A stretch of 64,000 bases of DNA, taken from Closterium sp. Naga37s-1 (lineage: Eukaryota > Streptophyta > Zygnematophyceae > Desmidiales > Closteriaceae). This document shows positions 43,201 through 53,088 of this stretch, in pieces. Both the position numbers and the translations under genes were made by a program. A model generated the notes under the pieces. The model saw only the letters and a list, made by a program, of their open reading frames with translations. It ran no database searches and had not been told where the DNA came from. Location: contig CANJKZ010000915.1 of assembly GCA_947471745.1 (NCBI GenBank), positions 620,001-684,000 of the forward strand, read 5' to 3'. The first letter of the stretch is position 1. Each line of letters opens with the position of its first letter.

Positions 43201-45737
43201 CACACTCATACCCGTGCATGCAGGCACAGCAGCAGCTGCTCCGGTGTGACGCGGTTGTTGAAAGGCAGCAGCACCGCCACCTCCTCCCCCCCTCCACTGC
43301 CGCCCCCATCGCCTGCTCCTCCGCCACCCCCTGCCACGGCGCCTGCCAGCAGTGCCTGCAGGGCGGCTGCACTGGTCCCCGGCGGCAAGTTCCGCGGGCC
43401 GGGGGCAGCGGTGACGTGCTCGCCGAAGGGGCAGGTGGTGGCGCGCAGCAGCGTGGCGTGCAGCAGGGCGGGCGCACGGTGCGGGTGGAAGAAGTCGGCG
43501 ACGGCAGCGGTGTGGTGGGGGTTGGAGGCGGCGAGAGTGAAGCCCTTGGAGGGGTCCTTGAGGAAGCTCATGGTCACGCGCCGCATCACACACTCCACCG
43601 CCGTCGACCCGTTGCTGCTCGGACACCCGCTGCACCCCGCTGCTGCCAGCGTCTGATCGGGACAAGAGAGCAAGAGAGGCAGGGAGGGGCGGATGGCGGG
43701 ATGCGTGGTTAGATGGGTGACAGCGAGTCCATGGCTCTCACTGCCCCCACCCCACCCACTCCCACTCACTCGCCTTCTACTCTCCCCACCTCCTGCCCCC
43801 TCCCCTCGCTGAGCTGTGCGTTCCCCGTTTCCCTCCATCCTCCTCCCCCACTCACATCCACGAAGACGCCATAGGAGGCGTGCAGGCGCGTGGCGTTCTC
43901 TTGCTGCAGCAGCTGCTGCACGGGCGGCGAGGGGTGCAGCGCCGCCATGCACGCCCCCATGGCGCGCTCAAACGCACACGCGTCCGGCAGCGACTGGCGG
44001 GCAAGGGGCACGGCGAGAGGGGCAGGGTGAGAGGGGCAGGGCGAGAGGGGCAGGGTGAGAGGGGCAGGGAAGGGCATGGAGAGAGTGGAAGCGTGGAAGA
44101 CGAGGAGCATTCTGATGCGAGGTGCATTGCTACACAGCAGGTGCGCATGGGAGGCAGGTGCGCATGGGAGGCAGTGCGCATGGGAGGCAGTGCGCATGGG
44201 AGGCAGTGCGCATGGGAGGCAGTGCGCATGGGAGGCAGTGCGCATGGGAGGCAGTGCGCATGGGAGGCAGTGCGCATGGGAGGCAGTGCGCATGGGAGGC
44301 AGTGCGCATGGGAGGCAGTGCGCATGGGAGGCAGTGCACGGATGGCAGCGGAGGTAGGAGGGAGGGAGTGGGGCTCACGAGGCCGAGCCAGTTGACGGCG
44401 TCCGGCGACAGGAAGAGGTGCACCGCCGTGCTGCCCCCCCCCCCGCCCCCTCTGCTGCCCCCCGCCCCCCCGCCCTGCGCCTCCGCCGTTGAGCCCTGCG
44501 GACACCCCGGTATCACCACCTGGCCGCCATGGGGGGAGGAGGGGGAGTTGGAGGCGGGAGTTTGGGATAAAGCGGAGATAGGGGGAGGTAGGAGAGAGTG
44601 GGAGTGGCAAGCACGAGGGAAAGATGAGATGTGAGGACGCAGAGAGGTGAAGTGGACGAGGCTGGCCGGTGGGACGCAGGCATGCACGCGTGGAGGAGGG
44701 GTAAGTGACTGCGGGGAGACGAGGGGTGGGTGAGGGGTGAGGAGGGGTGAGTGAGGTGCGAGGATGAGTGTGAAAGGGGAGAGGGGTGGCGGCAACGGCA
44801 AGGAGGTGTACCGTGCGCCTGGCAAGGTTGAGCCCGCTCCTCCACGCCGCAGCAGGCAGCGCTGACTCGCGCACCCACACTCGCCGCTCCGGCCCGCCCA
44901 CGAACGCACTCTTCCTCTCCCATCTCGCCCCCCCGCCAGCCCCCGCCGTGACGTTGGCAACAGGCGTGGCAGGGGTGTCGGCAGAAAAGGAGGCGGGCGC
45001 GGGCGGCGTGAGGGAGAAGAGGTGGGAGAAGCGGACGTGCGGCATGTGGCGGTCGGCCGGCCACACGGCGAGCGTGAGCAGCGAGCTCAGCGCCGTCATG
45101 GCGGACGCCGCGCACACCGCGTGCACCCTCTCGCCCAGCTCGCCCTGCGACGCGCGCGGCGCATGGGCATGGGGGGCGGTGGTGGGACGAGAATGAGCGA
45201 GGAGAGTGGGCGAGGAGAACGATTGAGAACTGTTGAGTGAGTGAGTGACACGAAAGAGTGGAATGCGGGAGAGAATGGGGCGGGACAGAGTGGATTGGGC
45301 GCGCGGAGGCGGAAGGGGAGGAAGGTATGCGGACATATGGGGGGAGAAGGATGGCGGTGAGGGATGGGAAATGAGATGGAGCTGACACGCACATCCGCAA
45401 CGACTACAGCGTCCACGCGCTCGCAACCGTTAGATTTCGTCCCTGAAGCGCATCCACGGCTCATCTTCGTCTCCAACGTCCAGAGATCATCCGGGCCGTC
45501 ATCATCCAGCTCATCAAATAGCATGCCGCGTGGTCGCAAGCCCGCATCGTCGTCCTCGTCATAGTCGGTCGCGATATCGAGCGCAACCAGCGCGAGCGCC
45601 ATCAGCACCCCCGCCGCCAAGACTCGCCTCCAGCCGCACGGCGCGCATCGCAGCGCCGCCATGCGCCGCCCCATGGCGGAACGTACGGTTACTGCGCGCA
45701 ATTCGGTGCCGATGGGTTTCGAAGTACAGCGTGGCAA
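40250..45737 (-). CDS. Carbohydrate-sulfotransferase-like type II membrane protein, 11 exons
   Basis: Minus-strand exons, 5' to 3': 45737-45393, 45144-44812, 44519-44379, 43993-43856, 43652-43212, 43034-42842, 42481-42312, 42001-41861, 41442-41299, 40779-40588 and 40363-40250. All join in phase for 783 residues plus stop. One donor (after 42312, GTCCGT) is weak. Residues 39-56 form a single membrane segment after a basic N-terminus, as in Golgi type II enzymes. From residue 531 the protein matches the carbohydrate sulfotransferase family (chondroitin/HNK-1 type): the PAPS 5' loop region GVPSVASTAW (540-548), the 3' phosphate motif FVRNPFSRL (601-609), HW at 631-632, a YDVVGRVESL motif and a C-terminal IYAMDFYVAL motif. 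It would transfer sulfate from PAPS to a glycan in the Golgi lumen. Ser542 replaces the usual lysine of the loop. Residues 60-530 are not recognised. Start could be Met1 or Met22 (45674). Confidence 0.75.
40376..40500. repeat. GCATGGCATCATGGCAGCAT-type repeat in last intron
   Basis: Irregular units of ATGGCAGC/ATGGCATC fill part of intron 10 of the sulfotransferase gene. Confidence 0.7.
41157..41266. repeat. 15-bp minisatellite GCGCACCCCCACCTG in intron 9
   Basis: About seven near-perfect units within the intron between 41298 and 40780 of the sulfotransferase gene. Confidence 0.9.
41672..41860. repeat. CCTCACATTGCCCCC minisatellite in intron 8
   Basis: About a dozen 13-16-bp units abut the donor site of the exon ending at 41861; the last unit supplies the GT of the donor on the minus strand. 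Confidence 0.9.
43145..43220. repeat. CATGCACACTCATACCCGTG-type repeat in intron 5
   Basis: About three to four units of roughly 24 bp. One unit contributes the splice donor after 43212 on the minus strand. Confidence 0.75.
44142..44337. repeat. 16-bp minisatellite TGCGCATGGGAGGCAG in intron 3
   Basis: About 12 units, nearly all identical, inside the intron between 44378 and 43994 of the sulfotransferase gene. Confidence 0.95.
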
Positions 45738-46320
45738 CTAGCGCGGCACTCAGCACGGTCGAAGCGATGGTGCATCGCGGCAACGCATGGTGGTGAAAGA
45801 GATGCTACGGCTACGAGCGTCGCGCTGTCGTCGTGCGACGGCTCTTGCGACTGCTGCGACACACCTCGATGCGAAGGCGAGCTTGGGCACGTAAGTCAGG
45901 GGCAGTCGAGTGGCAACAAAGCGTGGGGTAGGCGACGCGCGTAGTGCGGCAGATTGAGTTGACGAATGAACGGGGACGAACGAGTAGAGGCCGTAAGATT
46001 CGGGTGTCAGTGATGCGCTTGTGGTTTGCCAGCCTGTTCTGACATGGGGATAGTAACGCGACGTGTTCTTACTGTTATGGGAGAGAGCGAGAATTGCACT
46101 ATCGAAGCAAAACATGACATCTAGCGAAGGAATGAGCTGGCTGTAATGAATATACAATTCATTACTGCCGAAGCTGCCCTTAGCGAGGACAGCCCCGAAC
46201 ACTGCGCGCAAGTTTCCGGTTCGGCCTACATTTCGGCCCGACCACTGCCGAGTCGCCCCGCACCAATCACGACACATCCAACCCTCGCACGTCACGAGGT
46301 TCTCGCCTAGCACGTATTCG
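45738..46320. other. Upstream of the sulfotransferase gene; possible LTR body
   Basis: This contains the 5' flank and likely promoter of the minus-strand gene. Its right part probably belongs to the LTR whose TATA box and primer site follow. No plain TATA box or other core promoter element for the sulfotransferase gene was recognised. A 187-codon minus frame (45750-46313) has no recognisable domain. Confidence 0.4.
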
Positions 46321-46323
46321 CCC

Positions 46324-46330
46324 TATAAAT
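46324..46330 (+). promoter_or_regulatory. TATA box of an LTR-type promoter
   Basis: TATAAAT, about 90 bp before a primer-binding site, as expected for an LTR with a short R-U5 region. Confidence 0.5.
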
Positions 46331-46420
46331 GCTCGCCTTATTCATTATATCCTCATTCTGTAATTTTTTTTATATATATAAAGTCTTCTGCGCACTCTGT
46401 TTAGTACAACTCATAGCGCT

Positions 46421-46432
46421 TGGTATCAGAGC
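46421..46432 (+). promoter_or_regulatory. Primer-binding site TGGTATCAGAGC
   Basis: A perfect match to the complement of the initiator tRNA-Met 3' end used by many plant LTR retrotransposons. It indicates that an LTR ends just upstream (near 46412-46420), though the LTR start could not be fixed. Confidence 0.75.
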
Positions 46433-46599
46433 TTCTTTCCTACCTCACCCCGTTTTTAGAGTGTAATACCCCTCGGAGGGGGGGGGGGGGAAGACAGGGA
46501 ATGAATGATGCCATGAGGTCCAGGAGCTGCGCGAGAGCCGGCCAGGAGAACGGGTAGTTGCTCCTAGCGGTCATGAATTTACCAGGCGCTCCTGCAGCA

Positions 46600-47100
46600 C
46601 CGATGGATCCTTGCCCTCGACGGTCAAGATCGACCATGACCCATCCCCCACTACGGGTGGTGGACAACTTTTGGTGTCGTCTCATTAAATGCGTGCGTTA
46701 AAGCCCGAGTTCCACATGGCGCTTTTCAAATTCAAGATTCTTGAATATGAACTCGCCAAAAACCAGGTAACCACCCGAGGGAAAGCTTCCCGTCGCCTCC
46801 CAGAGGAGGTGACTTCACCACTCTGACAGCTGATTGGCCAGCGACAAAACAAGTACTCCGCGTGAAGTGTGAAGGGGAGTTGGAGCACTATTCACATTCA
46901 GTAAACTTGAAAACCAAGTTGTACTAATGTGCAACCATATTGAGCCTAAGATACTAGTGCGCTGCGCTCTTCAGGACCACTGAAGGGCGTAAGATCTCAC
47001 GTGGACACTGGCAGCGAGATGTCTGTATCCTTGCAGCAGCCAGTTTGTTTCGGCCAACAACAAAAAACGCATTAGCTAGCATAAAGAAAAACGTCATGCC
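46600..47100 (+). pseudogene. Decayed retroelement gag/protease remnant
   Basis: Downstream of the primer-binding site, short open pieces in the plus strand include ALFKFKILEYELAKN (from 46716) and HVDTGSEMSVSLQQP (from 46998). The latter is the Asp-Thr-Gly-Ser context of a retropepsin. Stops and shifts separate them. It probably derives from a Ty3/gypsy-like element rather than the copia family, since DTGSEMS differs from that family's DSGAS. Confidence 0.4.
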
Positions 47101-47269
47101 GCGTCACGCCCACTTCTATAGGGACGATGGCGCATGTATGTACGTTCGAAGCACACGGATCGGGCGCTTGCCTCACATGTACGTTCGATGCACCCGCTTC
47201 CGTCCGCCGCACTCCCTTCCGTGTGCCTGCACTCCAATGCACCTGTCGCTGTGTCTTACGCCCATCAAA

Positions 47270-47440
47270 CTCCCTCCCGCCCGTCGCTCTCCCTAGCGCC
47301 TTCGCACTCCCTTCCGCCGTCGCCCTCCCTTCCTCCCGTCACCTTCCCTTCCGCCCGTCGCCCTCCCTTCCGCCGTCGCCATCCCTTCCGCCCGTCGCCC
47401 GTCGCCATGCATTCCGCCCGCCGCCCTCCCTTTTGGGGTC
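47270..47440. repeat. CGCCCTCCCTTCCGCC(G/C)GT minisatellite
   Basis: Degenerate tandem units of about 17-21 bp, pyrimidine-rich on plus. Confidence 0.7.
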
Positions 47441-48460
47441 TCGCAATGGTTTTTGCCTTTCGCCAACATTGTTAAAGCCATTATTCGATTTTCTCAAAAA
47501 CCATGCTGACCTCGGGCTTTAAACGCATCGTCAATTTCGATGCTGATTTTTGTGTAGCAGCAGACGTCGGCAGGATCGTCGTCACTACACGTCCGAAATT
47601 GTCGGAATCGTCAGTGGTGCGAGTTGGCGTCGGCACGTGGTCGTCAACTGCGCACGAGATTTTCGGAGCGACTACATGCAGCAAGTGGTGTTGGGGCGTC
47701 TTCATCACGATGCGCATGAGTCCGTTGGACGTCTTCGGCAAGTGACGTGCGTCGTCACTGTGCGCGAAGATTTCGGGTAGCAGCACGTGGAGACGACAGC
47801 TGGTCGAGCAAGCCAGACGCATGGTGATTTGCGTCAGAAAAAACGACGGCAAGGAGAGACGGCGTGGCGACTCCCGAAGAAACGGGGGTCTACCGTCGTC
47901 CCGCTCAGGTGCGGCATATGTCTTTGCAGGAGGGTGCGTCGTGGGAGTTTTTCGGCAAGCGCGGCACAGTGTGGGACGGAAGTTGTTTTCAGACCACCGA
48001 AAAGTTTGGAAAAAGCCGCCTACGACTAGACTATTCACGTTAGGGTCACTTCTGTGCCTGCAATGAAGTCGGCAAAAATTTTGGAGCAACAGCAGCAGCC
48101 GACATTGTACTTCAGGAGACACAGGTTCCCCCTGATCAAAGGAAGTTGCGCCGCAGACAGGGAAGTACACCAACGGGACAACGGTTTCGCGCAGCGTTTG
48201 GACCCTCGATTTTCGGGGGTTCTACCGGCTACAATATACGAAGTTGCGGGAAAAGCGGGTCTGGTGAGAGAAACAGATTCTGGGCTTCAGGAGGCGAGAA
48301 AACGACCTACAGGGAAATGCTCAAGCTAATGCCTAAAAGTTTCGGCTAAGCGGCGGTAGCCATGATGGGTACTACTACCGGCCGAGGTTTCCGAACAGCT
48401 CACGTACCTCACACCAGAAGGCCTCGAAGGCAATACGTAAGTCCTGTTAGCCCTGGACTA
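47441..48460. other. Anonymous DNA, possibly internal part of an LTR element
   Basis: Open frames on both strands (up to 230 codons on minus) show no recognisable domain. The stretch ends in a polypurine-like tract followed by a TGTTGGG start, suggesting it is the 3' untranslated part of an LTR retrotransposon. Confidence 0.35.
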
Positions 48461-48478
48461 AAAAGGTGGGGCCCTATT
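48458..48478 (+). promoter_or_regulatory. Polypurine-tract-like sequence before a possible LTR
   Basis: AAAAAGGTGGGGCCCTAT is followed at 48479 by TGTTGGGTGC. This arrangement is typical of the 3' end of plant LTR retrotransposons. The end of the presumed LTR could not be located before the minisatellite at 49405. Confidence 0.4.
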
Positions 48479-48596
48479 GTTGGGTGCAAATAATATTTTT
48501 GCACGTCAACCAGCCGCCTGCATGAAGTCCTGCATTTTGTGTGTGTTCTGTGCGCTTTTGAGTTTGCATTCCGTTTCATGTGTTTTTGTTGTGAGC

Positions 48597-48741
48597 TCAT
48601 GACAGGTCATGACGGATCATGACGGGTCATGAATTCTCATGACGACTCATGTACGTTAGTTAATTCTCATGAACTACTATGAGCGTTCATGATAATTACG
48701 AGCGTCATGAAAGCTCATGAAAGTCCACGATTTTTCATGAG
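48597..48741. repeat. TCATGA cluster, first part on a 10-bp grid
   Basis: TCATGA occurs at 48597, 48607, 48617, 48627 and 48637, exactly 10 bp apart. On the same grid follow TCATGT (48647), TCATGA (48667), CTATGA (48677) and TCATGA (48687). Further TCATGA copies off the grid lie at 48705, 48715 and about 48737. A hexamer palindrome on one helical face suggests a multi-site regulatory element, perhaps in an LTR U3 region. Confidence 0.8.
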
Positions 48742-49404
48742 CGCTCGTGGCGAGTGTCGAGTGTGTCGGGGGGTGCTGGGCTCGAGTCTTTGACTCGGCC
48801 ATTTGACCAATTTCGCGCTGGTCAAAAAGTGCGCGAAAGTCAGGACCCGTGCGTGGGGTCCTGACATACGCGCGTGGCCCCTCAGGGCCCGCGCGTGTGT
48901 CGCAACTGTTGCGACCGTGCACAGTTGCACAATCGCAACAGGACAGGGCAATTTAATGCCCTGTCATGCGCAGGAAAAAGCACGATCGCGTCAGTGATCG
49001 GCTTTTCCCGCTTGACCGGGGGTGCCACGGGATTACGATTGACCAAACGTATCCCGCGCTGACTTGGAAACAACCAAATTCGCACGAAAGTCACGCTGCT
49101 TAGCATGATCATTTTTTAACAGGTACAAAACGGTGAATTCCGTTTCAATAATCATAAAAGCGGTTTTACAACTGGGAAACGGGAATCCCATACGAGTGTC
49201 CACGATTCCACACGAGAACTCAAGAATATTCGTGACGGGAGTCAGCAGGGGAGTTTGGCTTCAACACAAATGGATTATAATTAACTGTAATGAGGCAGAT
49301 TGAGCCAAATTCTTCAGGACCGTTTCACAACCGTTTTCTATTACAGCAAAGCGAAGACCTGGATTCCAATTACGCAACTGTTTTATGTTTTCCTTTGTGG
49401 GTTT
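48742..49404. other. Rest of the presumed LTR or intergenic DNA
   Basis: No open frame with a recognised product. Several short inverted words (GGGCCCGCGCG, GTTGCGACCGTGCACAG) but no clear element. Confidence 0.4.
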
Positions 49405-49600
49405 AGGTGCGCTCCATCGGCATCAGGTGCGCTCCATCGGCATCAGGTGCGCTCCATCGGCATCAGGTGCGCTCCATCGGCATCAGGTGCGCTCCATCGG
49501 CATCAGGTGCGCTCCATCGGCATCAGGTGCGCTCCATCGGCATCAGGTGCGCTCCAGTCCAGAGCTCCAGTCCAGAGCTCCAGTCCAGAGCTCCAGTCGG
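49405..49600. repeat. 20-bp minisatellite AGGTGCGCTCCATCGGCATC plus 15-bp repeat
   Basis: Seven perfect 20-bp units and one partial unit (49405-49556) are followed by three to four units of CAGTCCAGAGCTC to about 49600. Confidence 0.95.
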
Positions 49601-49817
49601 CACGGCACGGTGGTGCATGACGTGGATAGAATCGAAGGGATGTTTTCATAGCTCGCCCTTAGTTTTCCACTCCCCCGCACTGCTTCTAAGCCTCATCTCT
49701 CTGCCTCACACTGCTTACTTCTCCCTTCAACAACACCCCGCCCCCCGCCCCTTCAACCCCTGCCTTTCCGTCACTCACAACCCCACCTTCCCCGCCCCCA
49801 TGTGACCCCTCCCACAG

Positions 49818-50434
49818 CAACTACGACGTGTATCTGACGCGCGACTGTCTGGCGTACAGCAGCGCAGTGAGGCCAGCAGTGAACCAGGTGGAGACGCACC
49901 CCTACTTCCAGCGCGCCTCGCTGCTGTGCTTCTGCTCCAAGCACGGCGTCACCCTCACTGCCCACACGCCCCTGGGCGGCGGCGCTGCCAACGAGGAGCT
50001 CTTCAAGTCCAAGTCCCCGCTCTCCGACCCCGTTGTGCTCGTGCGCTCCCTCTCACCCATTCTTGCTTCATGCCTTTCCTGCTGCAGCTTCGTTCTGAAT
50101 GTGCTTCTGATTTGAGAATGTCTCTATCATGTTCTACTCCTGCTGCTCTGCGCTTATCTGCTGCTTGGCCTTTCCTATGTGTGTGATGTGATTTCGTGCT
50201 CAGGAGCTGGCTGCAAAGCACAACAAGACAGCGGCGCAGGTGGTGTTGCGGTGGGGAGTGCAGCGCAACACGGTGGTGATACCCAAGTCCAACCGAGTGG
50301 AGCGCCTGGCGGAGAACATAGCCATCTTTGACTTTGAGCTCGATGCTGGCGGCATGGCCCGGATGGAGGGCCTTGACGCAAAAGCTAGGAGCAACAACCC
50401 GACTCCCTTTTGGGGCATCGATTTGTATGCTTAG
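49818..50434 (+). pseudogene. Aldo/keto reductase (aldose-6-phosphate reductase type), last two exons only
   Basis: Exons 49818-50040 and 50204-50434 join in frame with a CAG acceptor before 49818. They read NYDVYLTRDCLAY, then VNQVETHPYFQR, TAHTPLGGGAANEEL, VVLRWGVQRNTVVIPKS and FWGIDLYA at the stop. This is the C-terminal half of the plant sorbitol-6-phosphate/mannose-6-phosphate reductase branch of the aldo/keto reductase family, which reduces a hexose phosphate with NADPH. The IPKSNRVERLAEN part binds the NADPH phosphate. The N-terminal half, with the catalytic Asp, Tyr, Lys and His, is not found between here and the oppositely oriented sulfotransferase gene. Upstream is minisatellite and LTR-like DNA, so the gene is probably truncated, unless very distant exons exist. 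Confidence 0.75.
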
Positions 50435-50702
50435 GAAGAAACGATTCGTTCTGTGTGTTCAAGCTTTGCTAGGGTACCTTTTGGCTTGCGGTCCAGCTTC
50501 TCGTCTGGTTATTCGAGGCTCCACTTCTTGTCAACGATCACCAGGCAGCCCCCACGTCCTCATCTGGGCTCAGCAACACCTTTGTGGCATCACTGCTTGT
50601 GTGTCAGCCAGGGCAGCAGGTTGGGGTGGGAGGTGCAGGTGAGAGCAGGAGAAGTGGAGAGGCTAGGTGTATGGGGAAGCCTGGTAGCATAGAAGGGACT
50701 AG
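50435..50702. other. Between the reductase fragment and element B
   Basis: No supported gene. The last five bases, ACTAG, are one copy of the target duplication of element B. Confidence 0.5.
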
Positions 50703-50830
50703 TGTCGAACTTATATGCTATAGTCTTTCTAGGCTGTAGTGGGGTAGACAGTATGGGGTACAGCTTTCTAGGGTTTCATATTTGTACCCAGCTCATTTCC
50801 TAGTTCACCATTCTCGTTCTAACTTTCACA
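50703..50830 (+). repeat. 5' LTR of copia element B
   Basis: TGTCGAACTT to AACTTTCACA; identical to the 3' copy. It differs from the element A LTR at roughly a quarter of positions by eye. Confidence 0.95.
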
Positions 50831-50844
50831 TGGTATAGAGCAGG
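50831..50844 (+). promoter_or_regulatory. Primer-binding site of element B
   Basis: TGGTATAGAGCAGG directly follows the LTR, an initiator tRNA-Met type site differing by one base from that of element A. Confidence 0.8.
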
Positions 50845-50929
50845 TTCCCTAGTGGGAACGCTCCCTAGGGCCCACCACGATCAAATTTTTTTTTTCTCCT
50901 GCCCGGAGCGCGCTTCACTCCTGCCCGAG

Positions 50930-51640
50930 TCGCGCCCCGTGTGCCCTCCCTCCCGTCGCGTCCCTAGCCCCTAGCGGCCCGACGCGCCCTCTTCAGGCCC
51001 CTCGCGGCCCCTTTCACGGCCCTTCGCGGCCCCTTACGGCCCCTCGCGGCCCCTTACGGCCCCTCGCGCCGCCCTTCGCGGCCCCTTCTGGCCCCTCGCG
51101 CCGCCCCTCGCGGCCCCTTCGCGGCCCGACGCCGCCCTTCACGGCCCCTCACGGCCCCTTACGGCCCCTCGCGCCGCCCTCTAGCGGCCCCGTCGCCGCC
51201 CTCTAGCGGCCCCGCCGCCGCCCTTCAGCGGCCCAGTCGCCGCCCTACCGCGGCTCCGTCGCCGCCCTCTAGCGGCCCCACCGCCGCCCTTCAGCGGCCC
51301 CATCGCCGCCCTACCGCGGCCCCGTCGCCGCCCTCCAGCGGCCCCGTCGCCGCCCTCTAGCGGCCCCGCCGCCGCCCTTCAGCGGCCCCGTCGCCGCCCT
51401 CCAGCGGCCCCGTCGCCGCCTTCTAGCGGCCCCGCCGCCGCCCTTCAGCGGCCCCGTCGCTGCCCTACACCGGCCCTGCCGCCGCCGTCGCTGAGCCGCC
51501 GCAGCTGCAGCCGAGCCGCCGAGCCGCCGAGCCGCCACCGAGCCGCCAAGCAGCCGCCGAGCCGCCGAGCCGCAGCCGAGCCGCCGCCGAGCCGCCGAGC
51601 CGCCGCCGAGCCGCTGCTGAGCCGCCGAACCGCCGCCGCT
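50930..51640 (+). repeat. GC-rich tandem-repeat leader of element B
   Basis: CGGCCCCTTACGGCCCCTCG units give way to CAGCGGCCCCGTCGCCGCCC units of about 30 bp, then GAGCCGCC units. Arrangement and copy number differ from the leader of element A. Confidence 0.85.
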
Positions 51641-51771
51641 GCAGCTGCGGCCCTGTTCCTGCCGGCGCGCCCCGGCCCTCCTCACTCGGACTGGTGAGAG
51701 CTTTCCCGAGCAGCGTCTCTGCCACTGCACTACCTCTAGCCTGCCGCTCTCACCCCTAGACTGCTGCTGTC

Positions 51772-52986
51772 ATGGCTACCCCCAGTGTCCTTACCTTTGA
51801 TGCTGAGGGTCGGGCTGTTGACTTTGAGGTCTGGGTCGATGACTTGCAGCTTTTCCTACAGTGCGATAGGGCAGACGGTCTCTCCCTTTTCGATCTCATG
51901 TCTGGTGCCTCTCCTGCCCCGTCTGCTGATGCTGATGCCACTGTTCGCTCACAGTGGGCCACGCGCGATGCTGCTGCTCGCCTTGCTGTGCGCCGCCACT
52001 TACCGACCGCTGAGCGCGCGCATTTTAGTCAGTACAAGAGTGCTAAGACCTTGTACGACGCTGTCGTTGCGCGCTACTCTTCCCCTGCCACTGCTGCCCT
52101 TAGCCGCCTCATTCTGCCGTACCTCTTCCCTGACCTCGCCGCTTTTCCCACAGTCGCTGACCTCATTACGCACCTTCGCACTAGTGACATTCGCTACCGC
52201 GCTGCGCTTCCTGCTGAGTTCTGCGCCAAGAACCCCCCCCCTATGTACATCACCCTCTACTACATAGTCACCCGGCTCCCTGACACCCTTCGCTCGGTCA
52301 GGGACCACTTCCTCTCTGTTTGCCCCACCACCCTCACCGTTGACCTCCTCGAGGAGCGCCTCCTAGCGGCAGAAAAGAGTATAGTCGCTGTAGGAGCCTC
52401 TCGTGGTGACCCTCGCACCCCTGTCTTTGAGGGGTGCTCCCCCTCCCCCCTCTTGCCCTCTGTTGCCTCTGCTGCTGCGGCCGACCTCGTTGGTCTTGAG
52501 TCGGTCGGCGCAGCGTCTGCCCCTAGCTGGAGACGCCGCCCCGGCAAGGGCGCTGGAGGGGCTGGCGGGGGCGGTGGAGGCGGCGGTGGAGGCGGCGGAG
52601 GGGGTGGGGGTGGCGGTGGGGGTGGTGGCGGGAGTGGGGGCGCTAGTGGCGGCAGTGGAGGCGGAGGAGGCGGCGCTGGTGGCGGTGCGAGCGGAGGTGG
52701 TGGAGGTGGAGGCGGTGGTGGAGGTAGCGGCGGCGGCGGTGGAGCTGGTCGGGGCGGCTCTTCGCAGAGGGTCGGCTCCGGCGGTGGTCAGCGCCAGCAG
52801 CAGCAGCAACAGCGCACTCGTGAGACCCCTTCCCCCCAGCAGCTTCGTGAGTGGTACACTGCTCGTCAGCGGGGTGGGGGTGCTGGCCCCTGTACCTACG
52901 TTCTGCGTACAGGCGACCGTGCGGGTGAGCAGTGTGGGGGTCTGCACTCCACCCAACGCTGCTTCGGCCGCCTGACAGACGCTTGA
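51772..52986 (+). CDS. gag: Copia element B Gag
   Basis: 404 codons to a UGA. Residues 1-230 are the capsid-like domain, almost identical to Gag of element A; a glycine-rich segment (about residues 262-335), a Gln run and the atypical knuckle C-x13-C-x3-H-x4-C follow. The UGA is in the same frame as pol and replaces a TGG present in element A. The base after it is C, a context associated with leaky termination. Confidence 0.9.
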   Translation: MATPSVLTFDAEGRAVDFEVWVDDLQLFLQCDRADGLSLFDLMSGASPAPSADADATVRSQWATRDAAARLAVRRHLPTAERAHFSQYKSAKTLYDAVVARYSSPATAALSRLILPYLFPDLAAFPTVADLITHLRTSDIRYRAALPAEFCAKNPPPMYITLYYIVTRLPDTLRSVRDHFLSVCPTTLTVDLLEERLLAAEKSIVAVGASRGDPRTPVFEGCSPSPLLPSVASAAAADLVGLESVGAASAPSWRRRPGKGAGGAGGGGGGGGGGGGGGGGGGGGGGGSGGASGGSGGGGGGAGGGASGGGGGGGGGGGSGGGGGAGRGGSSQRVGSGGGQRQQQQQQRTRETPSPQQLREWYTARQRGGGAGPCTYVLRTGDRAGEQCGGLHSTQRCFGRLTDA

Positions 52987-53088
52987 CGTCATCAGTTCCC
53001 CGACGCTACTGAGATCCCTCGCTGGGGCGAGCTGTCTAGGGCGGGTGTTGCGATCTTTGATCTTGATTATGATGCTATTCTTGCTGCA

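Noticed and set aside
40390-44340. CRISPR-like regularly spaced repeats
   Set aside because: These are head-to-tail minisatellites without unique spacers, in introns of a eukaryotic gene.
46421-49404. A single LTR retrotransposon from the primer site at 46421 to a 3' LTR at 48479
   Set aside because: The sequence after 48479 does not match the presumed LTR before 46420, so these ends belong to different or badly decayed elements.
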